Assembly (NCBI GenBank): GCA_026770575.1
Contig: MU657280.1
Location: 53,940-64,865, forward strand
Direction: 5' to 3'
Length of the DNA stretch: 10,926 nucleotides
Origin: Pelagophyceae sp. CCMP2097
Taxonomy: Eukaryota; Sar; Pelagophyceae
This document shows, one piece after another, positions 1 to 8,270 of this stretch. The position numbers and the translations under genes are program-made. Below the pieces are notes generated by a model. It was not told the DNA's origin and did not search any database. It worked only from the letters and a program-made list of their open reading frames with translations. Numbering within the stretch: the first letter of the stretch is position 1; each line of letters starts with the position of its first letter.

Positions 1-572
1 GCGTATTTGCGTTTTTGAACTCAGTTCTGAACTTGTTCAAAAAAGTGAACCTCCGTATTGTATCAGTTATATGTTGATGGATAATAAATCAATTAAGAAA
101 AATACAATTACAAAAACTCCTAAGTTGGCATTATTAAAACAATTTTTCCAGACTTGAAAATCGTAAGTATGGACATGAAAATTATATTCCATACTATGCT
201 TTCCCAAGTTATAATATAGAGAAATATAATGTTTTACATACATGAAATAATTCTGCTTATAATAATAATTTTAAAAATGAGAATGACTTAGATATTGAAG
301 GAGATGATGTTGATATTGAAGAAGATTTAAACTATTCTGTTTCGCTCGAATAAGATTATGCTGTGTCCGATAATTCTGAAGATTCATCCGATAATATACC
401 AAACTTCGAGATATCAATAAATCGTAGATTATCAATCAAGACACTTAAAAATATTCTCGGCGAATAAGGTGTTCAAGATTTACCAAATTCGAGAACAAAA
501 CAACCATATTTAAATGCTATTAACGAAATTGTATAAAATAATGATTCAATGCCAATGCTCGAAATAAAATGA
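1..572 (+). CDS. 3' part of an unrecognised viral gene with acidic middle and SAP-like C-terminus
   Basis: The gene enters from the left edge. It is open from base 2, slips one frame near 150, and then runs to a UGA stop at 570-572. I do not recognise the product. The middle is rich in Asp and Glu (about 279-400). The last 45 or so residues (motif TLKNILGEQGV, then LPNSRTKQPYL) resemble the short helical SAP-type or helix-extended-loop folds that bind DNA, but this is only a pattern impression. Three in-frame TAA codons (351, 465, 534) sit where Gln would fit and are part of the evidence for a changed code. One in-frame TGA (243-245) interrupts the frame and may be an error or a true nonsense change. 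The next gene, a lipase, converges on it. It could be a replication or integration protein of the element; nothing visible decides this. Confidence 0.55.
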
Positions 573-580
573 ATTACTTA

Positions 581-618
581 AAAAAAAGAAGGAATAGTAA
601 ATGAATCATTCTTTTTTT
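581..618. terminator. Hairpin between convergent genes
   Basis: The arm AAAAAAAGAA (581-590) is the exact reverse complement of TTCTTTTTTT (609-618), giving ten pairs plus a few inner ones. It begins eight bases after the UGA stop of the first gene and lies on the 3' side of the convergent lipase. Palindromes at 3' ends define polyadenylation sites in mimiviruses. Such a role here is an inference, and A/T runs can pair by chance in AT-rich DNA. Confidence 0.4.
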
Positions 619-711
619 ATAAATAAAATTCTCTTTGCTATGAGAATCTCCCCCTTCTTTCCAATCAACAAAAAAGATTTTTCATTAGTAAAATGTGTTA
701 ATAACATCGAG

Positions 712-1205
712 TCAGTTATAACAGAGAAGTTGTATTGAGGCGTTTTTTTTATTGCTTTCGAAATTTTTTTCTTATCTTTCTTCTACTTGTTTGGTTGGGT
801 TGTTTCCGGTTGAGTAGTCATACACACTCGTAATTATTACATCTTAATTATCTTTGTTTCGTCCTAATACTTAACTTTCTCGACTGCCCAAGGAATGCCC
901 TGTTAAAAAAATGTTTGTATCCGGAAACAATTCGTGATAAAAAATTGTTCAATTTTTTCTGACTTTCAATGAAACGTCCATCTAACGACTCTTTTCCCAA
1001 CTAAATTAACAAGTCTGGTTTTTAAATCACCAAAAAGATTGACATTAGTTCTTCTGAATCAAACGTATAGATTTTCATTATTTTTATCGAGATAGACTTT
1101 ACTACGTTTATCGCTCAGTTCTTTGATTTTAACTAGCCCGTCAGGAGTTTTATTAGAGTACTCACTCTTTGCTTCATCTTCCGTTGTTTTACGTAGATAT
1201 TGCAT
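712..1205 (-). CDS. Class 3 (alpha/beta hydrolase) lipase, frameshifted
   Basis: Reading the minus strand from ATG at 1205 gives a protein with the order expected of Lipase_3 proteins. A stretch LSDKRSKVYLD is followed by a strand into FRRTNVNLFGDLKTRLVN, which corresponds to the family FRGT...D motif, and then RFIESQKKLNNF. Next is LFPDTNIFLTGHSLG (GHSLG at 886-900), the nucleophile elbow with the catalytic Ser. After that the frame runs to a UGA stop at 712-714 through three TAA codons (871, 844, 772). Three reading frames must be joined, with changes near 1000 and 940, and one TGA (1059-1061) interrupts the first frame just before FRRT. The G to R change in FRGT and the missing second Gly after GHSLG are odd for an active enzyme. 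Lipases of this family occur in virophages and Polinton-like viruses, where a role in membrane entry or exit is suspected. The reconstructed length is about 165 residues, short for the family. Confidence 0.7.
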
Positions 1206-1242
1206 ATAGTTAGAAAATTATATATATATATATTAAATAAAG
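1206..1242. promoter_or_regulatory. TA-rich divergent promoter region
   Basis: Only 37 bases separate the ATG of the minus-strand lipase from the ATG of the plus-strand penton-like gene. They include an alternating TA tract (about 1219-1232) followed by TTAAATAAAG. A similar TATATCTATATATA tract lies between the divergent pair near 8271. The position between two start codons makes a shared promoter likely. No specific factor site can be named. Confidence 0.45.
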
Positions 1243-2012
1243 ATGGACCCGATAAACATTTATTAAAATTCCAACGATGGCTTTAAACAAAGCGAAGTTA
1301 CACGATTTAATTTAATTCAAAATATAGACTTTCCAAAGGATTTAACGCCTACATACATTTTAAAGAATTCTCTTGTAAGAATTCAATTTTCAATAAATAA
1401 GAAATGTTAGATTAGATAATTCAATTTATTTTCAAGATAATCGTAAAATTAAATCATGTTTTATTATAAGTAAAGGATACTATTCAAGTGAAGATTTCAT
1501 AGTTGAAGTCGACATAGCATTCCAATTAAACGACCAAAAAGGAAGCCTAATATTTTTTTTCGATAAATTGAATCTTTTTTTCACGATAAAAGAACTTGGC
1601 AACCCGGAATCTTATGACAGGATTTGATTTAATAGAAAGTAAGGTTTTAGAACTCATGAATATTAAAAATGTTACATATGAGACTTCCGTATCGTCATTC
1701 ACGTGTACTGATTTGAATCAAAACATTCGTAATTTACATCTGTGTGTTAGAGAGATTGGGTCATATGAGAAAACAAGTGACCTATCCACACGAATTTCTT
1801 CAAGATTAAAAAAAATACCGATTTTGACAGTTTTTGGCTCTTATATATATCACGATTGCTTGTCGAATCCAAACAAGTTGCGAATCTCCAATCGTTTGTT
1901 ATCGAGTGTTTCGATTTCTCTGTTGTTAGATGACGGACAAAAATTCATCCCAGATAACTTTACATGTAGTTTTACTGTCGATCTTTTCCTGAAAGGCGTG
2001 ATGAGAAAATGA
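1243..2012 (+). CDS. Probable minor capsid (penton-like) protein, frameshifted
   Basis: The gene starts at ATG 1243 (MDPINIY) and ends at a UGA at 2010-2012. One TAA is read through at codon 8 (1264). Frame changes are needed near 1400 and near 1617. The product is about 255 residues, rich in beta-type sequence. It opens with NLIQNIDFPKDLTPTYILKN and closes with SISLLLDDGQKFIPDNFTCS and a hydrophobic strand, a pattern reminiscent of the end of Polinton and virophage penton proteins. Its place one small gene upstream of the major capsid gene also fits, since minor and major capsid genes are neighbours in these elements. No single diagnostic residue is visible, so the assignment rests on position and general pattern. 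It would occupy the five-fold vertices of the particle. The stop overlaps the next ATG (ATGA). Confidence 0.5.
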
Positions 2013-2651
2013 GAATAATCCTAAATGGTATTTCAAAATCATTCAAAGAAGTTCAGCAAATCAAAAATGAGAATAATTTCCGAGGTTCTATAGGACAAAC
2101 TGATTATTCAGGCATACCTTGTCACTTTCCTAAAAATCAGAAATGCTTAGAACTAAGAAAGGTTCTTTCAAATAATGAAACAAATGCTAATAAATTCTAA
2201 CAATTTTCATTATTTAATGACGAATAAAAAAAAGCAGCCTCTGACAAATCTTGAAACAATTGTTTTACCTGGTCGTACCTATCAATTAAACCCTGTTACC
2301 AATCAAGAGTTTATAAAAAATGAGAAGAAAATTAAAAATAGCAAAAATAGTATTTAAAAAAATAGTAAAATCAACAATAATAATGAAATAACATTCAAAG
2401 ATGTCACAAGTGCATTTACAAGCGGTGGTGACTTAATGATGGGATATTCAACAGCAATAGGATTCTTATAACCCGAATGAATCCCGGAAGCGCTCCCGAT
2501 TGCAAGAGTCCAAAAAGGTTGTTAAGAAGGTTAAGAAAGAAGGTATTCAAAAATTAAACCCCGAAGATTTCAAGAAAATAGGAAAAAATCTGCCTTTTGA
2601 TATTATGTCTTTCAAGGTTCAATATATTGTAGTAAATAATGGATATCAAAA
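2009..2651 (+). CDS. Unrecognised small virion-block protein with a basic segment
   Basis: The start codon overlaps the preceding stop in the sequence ATGA (2009-2012), the compact arrangement expected of a real gene. The frame must change near 2190 and again near 2478. One TAA (2355) is read through in the second frame. In order, the product shows a polar N-terminus (MRIILNGISKSFKEV), an Asn/Lys-rich part, a hydrophobic Gly-rich stretch (FTSGGDLMMGYSTAIGFL) and a strongly basic stretch (KKVVKKVKKEG, about 2510-2545). The 3' end is uncertain because the last frame runs into the capsid gene. A UGA at 2652-2654 overlaps a possible capsid start at 2651. The hydrophobic plus basic layout would suit a minor internal virion protein that touches membrane or DNA. 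That is inference only; I do not recognise the family. Confidence 0.45.
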
Positions 2652-3921
2652 TGAGTATGTCCGACCGTTTCGTTTACAAAAATATGTCCGATAGCCCTAT
2701 GGCTCAATCATTAATTGTACGTCAAACTCCGCAGAATATTGGCAGTGCATTTAAATGTGGTTACGTGATACTTTTTTATATTGGTGGGTTTCTTTCAAAT
2801 CAATATCTTGACCCCCGTGCATCGTTCCTACGTATGAAGTTAAAAAATACTACATTCGGTTATAAATATTGACTTGGGACCACTTTATCAAGTTATCGAA
2901 CGTATGGGATTAAGCGCTCGCTTATTGAAAAACGGAGACAAACTGCTTCTTCGTATGTTGGTCCGATGGCAGGAATTCTTTTCGATGATATTATAGACGA
3001 CTATTCAGGGAATGTTCCCTCACCTAAAATGGGGCAAGGAGGTGCCACAATCGAAGGAAATCGGTCTATTGTATTTTCGTCCCTATTTTAAACCACGCGA
3101 GTCTGTTTAATAATAATAAAATGGTACCACTTTCCTCAAGCAGCCAGCTCGAATTAATTTATACGCTTGGTCCTCTACACTACTCTGCATTTTTTAACAC
3201 AGAAAACGTCGAGATACTCCATTCGAATGCCATCGAATTGAGTGACGTGGAGTTAGTTTTAACCATCGTTCAATTAAATGAGACTTCAAATTCACAAATT
3301 CTGGAAATGCAAGATGGGAATTCTTTGGTTGAAACGAAGTCATACATTTCGACTGGTTATACGATACCAGGAAATCCGGGCATTCATTATATTAATCTCG
3401 GGTTATCTGTACGCAGTTTAATGAACATCGCACTTGTTCAGACGCTCAAGTCAAACGACGACGGTACAAAGTTCACCGAACCATCACATCAGGATATTAA
3501 TAATTGTTTTATCAAGAATCATTTAAAGAATTATGGTCTCAGTATCAATGGCAGCCTTGTCGAAGCCCCTAGACTCTTAAGATAAGAACCTGATGAATCA
3601 ATGTGTATGTCTATGATTGCGGCTGGAAAATAAGGTGATACGTTTGATACCCCAATTTCACTCACACGGAAATATTTCGAACTTGATTCATACAATGGTA
3701 CGGTTGTGAGTTCTTTCGTCGGGGACTTAAACCTATGTAGTTAACAGGAGCGAGAAGAAGACGTTTGTTCAGGAAAGAATACATATGCGTCTACGACAAA
3801 ATTGTCTCTCGAATATGGGGAGAAGGCTAAAGCATCACAGAATCTATGTGCTATATCAGAATTTAAACAGGTGTGCGTTCTTGATATGTCCGGTAGCGGG
3901 CTGTGGTCTGTTATTCAATAA
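2639..3921 (+). CDS. Major capsid protein, double jelly-roll, Polinton-like virus type (frameshifted)
   Basis: Four frame segments join into one protein of about 428 residues, with changes near 2855, 2933 and 3090. The N-terminal part has FYIGGFLSNQYLDPRASFLR, then DLGPLYQVIERMGLS and YVGPMAGILFDDIIDDYSG. The middle has the family-like turn SLFNNNKMVPLSSSSQLEL. Later come GLSVRSLMNIALVQ, an acidic segment with EPDESMCMSMIAAGK, and a SGKNT motif, ending GSGLWSVIQ. This order (strand opening, Tyr-Leu-Asp, loop with PL, SVRSL, SGxNT near the C-terminus) matches capsid proteins of Polintons, Polinton-like viruses and virophages. It forms the trimeric shell units. Three TAA codons (3583, 3631, 3742) are read through in one clean frame. 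ATG 2639 is the first Met of the frame; 2651 is an alternative. The end at TAA 3919 is chosen because a TAA-rich stretch follows. Indels, not gene structure, best explain the broken frame. Confidence 0.85.
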
Positions 3922-3987
3922 TTAAATATAAAATAATAAAATAATAAAACAATAAGGTAATAAATTAAAATAATGTAAATATATAGT
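3922..3987 (+). other. TAA-rich spacer between capsid and fibre genes
   Basis: These 66 bases carry further TAA codons in the capsid frame (3934, 3937, 3958, 3961, 3976) and no TGA or TAG in that frame. The fibre ATG at 3988 lies in the same frame. If UAA always coded for an amino acid, capsid and fibre would be one polyprotein. The low-complexity A/T composition and the repeated TAA look more like an untranslated spacer. AAATATATAG just before the ATG may be a promoter. Confidence 0.5.
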
Positions 3988-6900
3988 ATGAGGAACAATT
4001 ATAGAAGCATTTTAAACAACAACGATATTAAAGCGAAATCAAATTTAACCGCAGGGGAAAATATTGAAATAGTTGATAACGTGATAAATGCGAAATTATC
4101 TATTAATTGCTGAAAAATATTGAAATTAATGGGAATATTATAACATCGACCCTCGTTTATGACGATACGATATTAAACTTAAAATCAGAAATAATAAATG
4201 ATATAGACGAGAAAATTAGAAATATAGAACAAGTAGCATTAAATCCCGGGAGAGGTATACAGATTTCTTCGACAGATATAATATCTTAAGACGAGTCTTT
4301 CATCAATAAAGAAGAAACTGCCCTCATTTATTATTCTAAACAAATTGTGGACGATTAATTCAGTCTGCCTTATCGATACAAAAAAATCAGGGATAAAATC
4401 AGTGCTATGGAGAATCGCCCCTCCTCAGGCATTAATTATACCACTGAGTCGAACATCCTAACACCCAATGGAATAAGTGAAATTCAGAAAGTAAGTGGTG
4501 GTCTCAGATTCATTAATCGTCAAGGATTTAATTCACATGCTATTCAATTTGCAAATAAATTTGTTTTAAATGAAAATTCGATTAAGACAATTTAACAAAT
4601 CAGTTTAAACCCAGAAATATATTTAAATCGCAATTAATTCAATGGAACATTTAAATAAGTAAGTGGAGATATAAAATCGATTGACGAAAAAATTAATGGT
4701 ACTCTTATTAAAGTCACCCAACAGGGTCAGGAATATGTAAATAATTTGAACGTAGTAGACAGTAATTTTAAAAATGAAATAAATCTTGTAAAATCATCAA
4801 TCAATAAAAATCTAACTAATACAACCGTTCAATCAACTCGAGTTAATGAAGATTTAGAAGAATTAAAAAAATAAATTAATTCTCGATACAGATGATATAA
4901 AAACAATAAACTTTCCTTGTATAATCTAAAATCCGAACTTATAGAATCAGAAACTAAAAATCAAATCTTCGCTTAATTTTGAAAAAACTTCGCGCCATAA
5001 TTGCTGAGAAATATATATCAACTTCAATATATAATGACAAGAACAGAGCCATTGAGGCTGAAAGAATTCTGACTAACTTATAACCATCCATACTGCCCGA
5101 AATTATTTTAACCGAAGACTCCTTACGTTTTGGCAATAATTCCGGAAACTCTGACTATTCATTAGGAAGTGACTATTCATTCTATAATGATCTTTATTAT
5201 CAAATTTCAAGTAATCACAATCAAACGGTGGGGGTATTTGAAAATATTATGTGGTCTGAAATGACAATTCCGAACGACATTATTTTTGAGGCACGTATGG
5301 AGTCCGGGCTCGGGTATTTCATAATCGGACTTTTTCAGTACCTCCAAATATTTGGGTGCTTCATAAGAACAAAACAGTTGAAGAAAATGTAATCGACAGT
5401 GAAAATGAAGTATTGTTATTCACCAACAGACATATGTACTACCCCAACCCCGATAAGAACAGAACAACAATTCATATCAAGCAAGATATTTTTCATTATG
5501 CATCGCGCAATATTATACGAACGAAGCTATTGGGAGGAAAAATCGAATCTATAATTAAAAATCAACCTTTTGTGCCAGTTTTAAGAACTTTCACAAATCA
5601 AAATCCTTGGTATTTTTTCTGTATATGAACGGAGGGAAACGTACGTTTCATACAAGATTCTTTCAAAGTGCTGGGAATAAACAAATATTACAGAATATGA
5701 TTCAAAAACAAGATCAAGATTCAATTTATGAGGTTAATTCAGAAGCAGTATCCAATAAAATCGATTTAATAAAAAGCATTCTACCGCAATATAGTTTAAA
5801 TACACATTTCGTTGATTCAGATTCTATTAAAATAGGTTCAGGTTCAATAAGTGAGGTTAATTCAATTGTAATTGGTCAAAACTCCATATCTAACTACATG
5901 AATACTACATTAATAGGAAACAACTGAATTGCAGAAAGAAGCGATTCACTTTACCTCTCAAATATACGCGTGTTACAAACAGACTATGTGTTGTTTTATA
6001 ACAATGAAACAAAGGAAGTCAGTTTTGGTAATAGTAATTCCGGTGTTCACGGTACCAATACTCAAGGAGAGCAAGGGGTTCAAGGCGAGAAGGGTGAAAA
6101 CGCAGAACCGTACTCAGCAAATAGAGGCTTTACACTGTTGGAAAATGTTTAAGTGTTAATTTGGATATTCTGTCTGAAAGCGAGATTTAAAAAAATATAT
6201 AATCGAACAAATATTGAGAAAAAAAATGGATTCATTTCAGAATTATACGTTTCGTCGGGGAATAATTAAATCACTTGATAACATAGTTTCACTCAAAACG
6301 GAGATTTTGGACCAAACAGAAAACGCGAATTTATACTTTAATAAGACCGAGGAAAATGATAAATTTAACTCATTTCAGAATTATACTTTTGCTCGAAGGA
6401 TTAATAAATCAGTTGATAATCTTGTTTCAGTTGATTCTACTATTTTCGACAGAAAAAAAAATGCACTTATTTATTATAATAAAACTGAATTAAATTCTTA
6501 ATTCAAGATTCTGCCACATTATTCTAATGGGAGAGGAATTAATAAGTGTGATACTTATTTACTCAGCATAAACAGCGATTTTAACGATAAACTGGGAAAT
6601 CAGCTAATATATTACAATAAATCGGAAATTAATTCAAAATTAATGAACAAGTCAGAAATAATTTATGTTAGTAGAGGATTGAATTACGTAAACCAAGTTA
6701 TAAGCCTCAAAGATGAAATCTTATCTGATTTTGAAATAAGTGAACGATATTTCGACAAAGAAGCGATTGATTTAATAATTTCTCAAAATAACAGCCCCAC
6801 TTCAATGATTCGAAATGAATTTGTGAGGGCAGTCTCAGCACCAGATTCATGTTTTTCATATAATACAGATAGTTCTACTTTATCAATCAATGTTTTAAAT

Positions 6901-7708
6901 GAAGTTTGTAAACTTACAGATGGAATTTCATTCCGGAATAGTAAAGGGTATGACAGTTTTTCATCTGACTTTTCGTTTACTGATTCAGTTTCGAATTTGA
7001 GTCAGAATTGCATAAAACCCTGTCACTTTTTACAATAGAACCCAAACTCGTGACAAAATCATTGAAGAGGTTGCTGGTATTGAAGGAAAAAATTCTATTT
7101 TGAGTACAGTTAGAAATTACTTACATAGAGATTCAAATAGTTTCAAAATGATTGGCGATATTATCTCAACTATTTCGAAAGCAAGTATTAAACCGTATCT
7201 GAATGGATTTGAATTTCGTCAGGATACTTCATTAATAAACGCATTTAATGTGGTTTTCGATTCAGATTTTTTTGAATATTACAAGCGGTGTTTAAAATAA
7301 CGTTTCAAATTTAACTATATCTAAAAAGATAAAATTGAGGTAGTAGCATGCGGTCGTTTTGGTGTTATTCGCGACTCGAATAATAGAATGGTCTTTACAG
7401 ATTTTAATGGAGGAAAATATGATGCGGATTCAAATATAAATATTGTATGGAACGATGGGGGTTCAGTAGAAGGAATGCCCAGACAACGTTTTAATTTTAT
7501 CAATAATCTTAAATCAGAACAATATCAAAAACATTTCACACCACGAAATATTACACTGGACCATCGATAAAATTAATTTATTTCAACAGAAGGGCAAGCG
7601 TCATCTTTCTTTGAAGTTGAGATGAAAATTTTTAATTTTGATACCAGCATGGATTTTTCCATAGTAGTATATGCGGAAGTATATTTTTTTTTTGTCTTAG
7701 TAATATGA
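3988..7708 (+). CDS. Giant trimeric fibre-like protein (frameshifted)
   Basis: From ATG 3988 to UGA 7706-7708 almost every base can be placed in one frame or another of a modular protein of about 1,240 residues. It starts with LTAGENIEIVDN, typical of fibre shafts. It then has YY-K modules (ALIYYSKQIVDD), a globular-looking section with IMWSEMTIPNDIIFEA, and a YadA-head-like stretch (SIKIGSGSISEVNSIVIG, 5823-5924). A short collagen-like run (6042-6110) and five 46-residue repeats (6129 onward) follow. The last section ends in SFFEVEMKIFNFDTS and VVYAEV. TAA is read through at 4287, 4356, 4593, 4635, 4656, 4872, 5081, 6499, 7298, 7322, 7568 and 7574. Frame changes lie near 4105, 4950, 5335, 5610 (T6 run), 6160, 6210 and 7030. 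In-frame TGA occurs at 4893 and 5925. Such proteins form receptor-binding spikes. It could be two genes, but no internal start stands out. Confidence 0.75.
5823..5924 (+). repeat. YadA-head-like short repeats in the fibre
   Basis: Three short units with an IG-type core follow one another: IKIGSGSIS, IVIGQNSIS and TLIGNN. They are spaced about 14 residues apart. This is the pattern of left-handed beta-roll heads in trimeric adhesins (alternating hydrophobic positions, IG, then a Ser-rich turn). Only three units are present, so a beta-roll is suggested rather than shown. Confidence 0.5.
6042..6110 (+). repeat. Short collagen-like Gly-X-Y stretch in the fibre
   Basis: The 23 codons read GVH GTNTQ GEQ GVQ GEK GEN AEP, with Gly at every third position over four successive triplets. 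Collagen-like segments of this kind trimerise fibre proteins in phages and in large DNA viruses. It links the head-like segment to the 46-residue repeats. Confidence 0.65.
6129..6800 (+). repeat. Five tandem 46-residue fibre repeats
   Basis: The hydrophobic residue of the RGI/RRI motif recurs at 6129, 6262, 6400, 6538 and 6679. The spacings are 133 (interrupted by frame changes), 138, 138 and 141 bases. Each unit reads roughly R-G-I-N-K-S, then V-S-L-x-x-E-I-L, then YYNKTE-x-NS, with SFQNYTF opening two of them. The YYNKTE core resembles the YYTKxExD element of phage tail-fibre shafts. The exact 138-base period supports a repeated rod unit and helps place the frame shifts. Confidence 0.8.
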
Positions 7709-7895
7709 TGAGATTTATAATTAAATTCATAAAAAAAAATATCTGATTAAAGTTTAAGGGACAGAACAAATAAGGAATGAACTCATTGAAGCGATTAATA
7801 TACACGTTGATATACCAATGATTAATGAGGAGGTGGAAGAAAAGGTTTATTTGGCTATCTTTGACGTGTTAAGTCAAATTCTTATTAAAAATTAA
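7705..7895 (+). CDS. Small unrecognised protein after the fibre gene
   Basis: ATG 7705 overlaps the fibre stop as ATGA. After MMRFIIKFIKK the frame stops at UGA 7744. A single base change in the A9 run at 7731-7739 would instead join it to an open stretch with EQIRNELIEAINIHV and IPMINEEVEEKVYLAIFDVL, ending at a tandem TAATAA (7893-7898). One TAA (7755) is read through in this part. The joined product is about 60 residues: a basic, hydrophobic start followed by an acidic amphipathic helix-rich body. I do not recognise it. If UAA is always sense, the protein would continue about 40 residues into the antisense of the next gene, so UAA probably terminates here. The fibre itself ends next to a T10 run, so the junction could be shifted by a sequencing error. 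Confidence 0.45.
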
Positions 7896-7899
7896 TAAT

Positions 7900-8270
7900 T
7901 TATACGGATAATGCGCTTGGTTCTTCCTTTTCGTCTACTTTATTTACTGGTTCATTTACTGGTTCGTTTAATGGTTCAATAAAATCTTTCCCTAATTTTG
8001 TTATTTTAATGTTGAATTTGCTTTTTCTTTTCACTTTTTCCTCACTTTTTAATTTATCTCTTCCACGTAGATAATAATACATCAACTGACGCGAAGATAT
8101 GTGATTCAATTTACATTTTACCATATCTACGTGCGATTTATAGGACTTATTAAGGATTATATTTCCAGAATCGTTTTTCATCTCGATATTCCAACGATTT
8201 TTAAAAAATTGCGTTCTTTGCGTTCGACTTTCATCATTTCGCAGTTTGGGGTTTCGGTCATTTCATACAT
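7900..8270 (-). CDS. Unrecognised basic protein with Asn-Glu-Pro-Val repeats at the C-terminus
   Basis: ATG at 8270 (or 8261) opens MTETPNCEMMKVERKERNFL. A frame change near 8205, at a short T/A run, leads into KNRWNIEMKNDSGNIILNKS and on to a stop at 7900-7902. The product is about 122 residues. It has ISSRQLMYYYLRGRDKLKSE, a Lys/Arg-rich part (KVKRKSKFNIKITK) and a tail with EPLNEPVNEPVNKVDEKEE. The basic helix-rich body suggests a nucleic acid contact, but no domain can be named. It converges with the preceding small gene with only a few bases between the TAA stops. Its own downstream frame shows two more TAA (7885, 7882) and no nearby TGA. A TA-rich region lies just upstream of its start. 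Confidence 0.55.

Noticed and set aside
601..738. 45-codon plus ORF ending in UGA
   Set aside because: It starts inside the hairpin and overlaps the end of the convergent lipase; its composition is unremarkable and there is no other support.
1219..1232. TA dinucleotide tract as a replication origin
   Set aside because: Its place between two divergent start codons is explained by a promoter; nothing else suggests an origin.
4954..5136. 60-codon ORF on the minus strand
   Set aside because: It lies opposite the fibre frame (AIIAEKYIS and neighbours), which is better supported by continuity and the read-through TAA.
5929..6159. 76-codon plus ORF in another frame of the fibre region
   Set aside because: The alternative frame holds the collagen-like Gly-X-Y run and continues the fibre; this one has no pattern.
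7321..7503. 60-codon ORF on the minus strand
   Set aside because: It is a shadow of the fibre C-terminal section, whose plus frame is open over more than 200 codons if TAA is sense.
7935..7985. Short direct repeats TTTACTGGTTC
   Set aside because: They encode the Asn-Glu-Pro-Val repeats at the end of the minus-strand gene and need no separate explanation.
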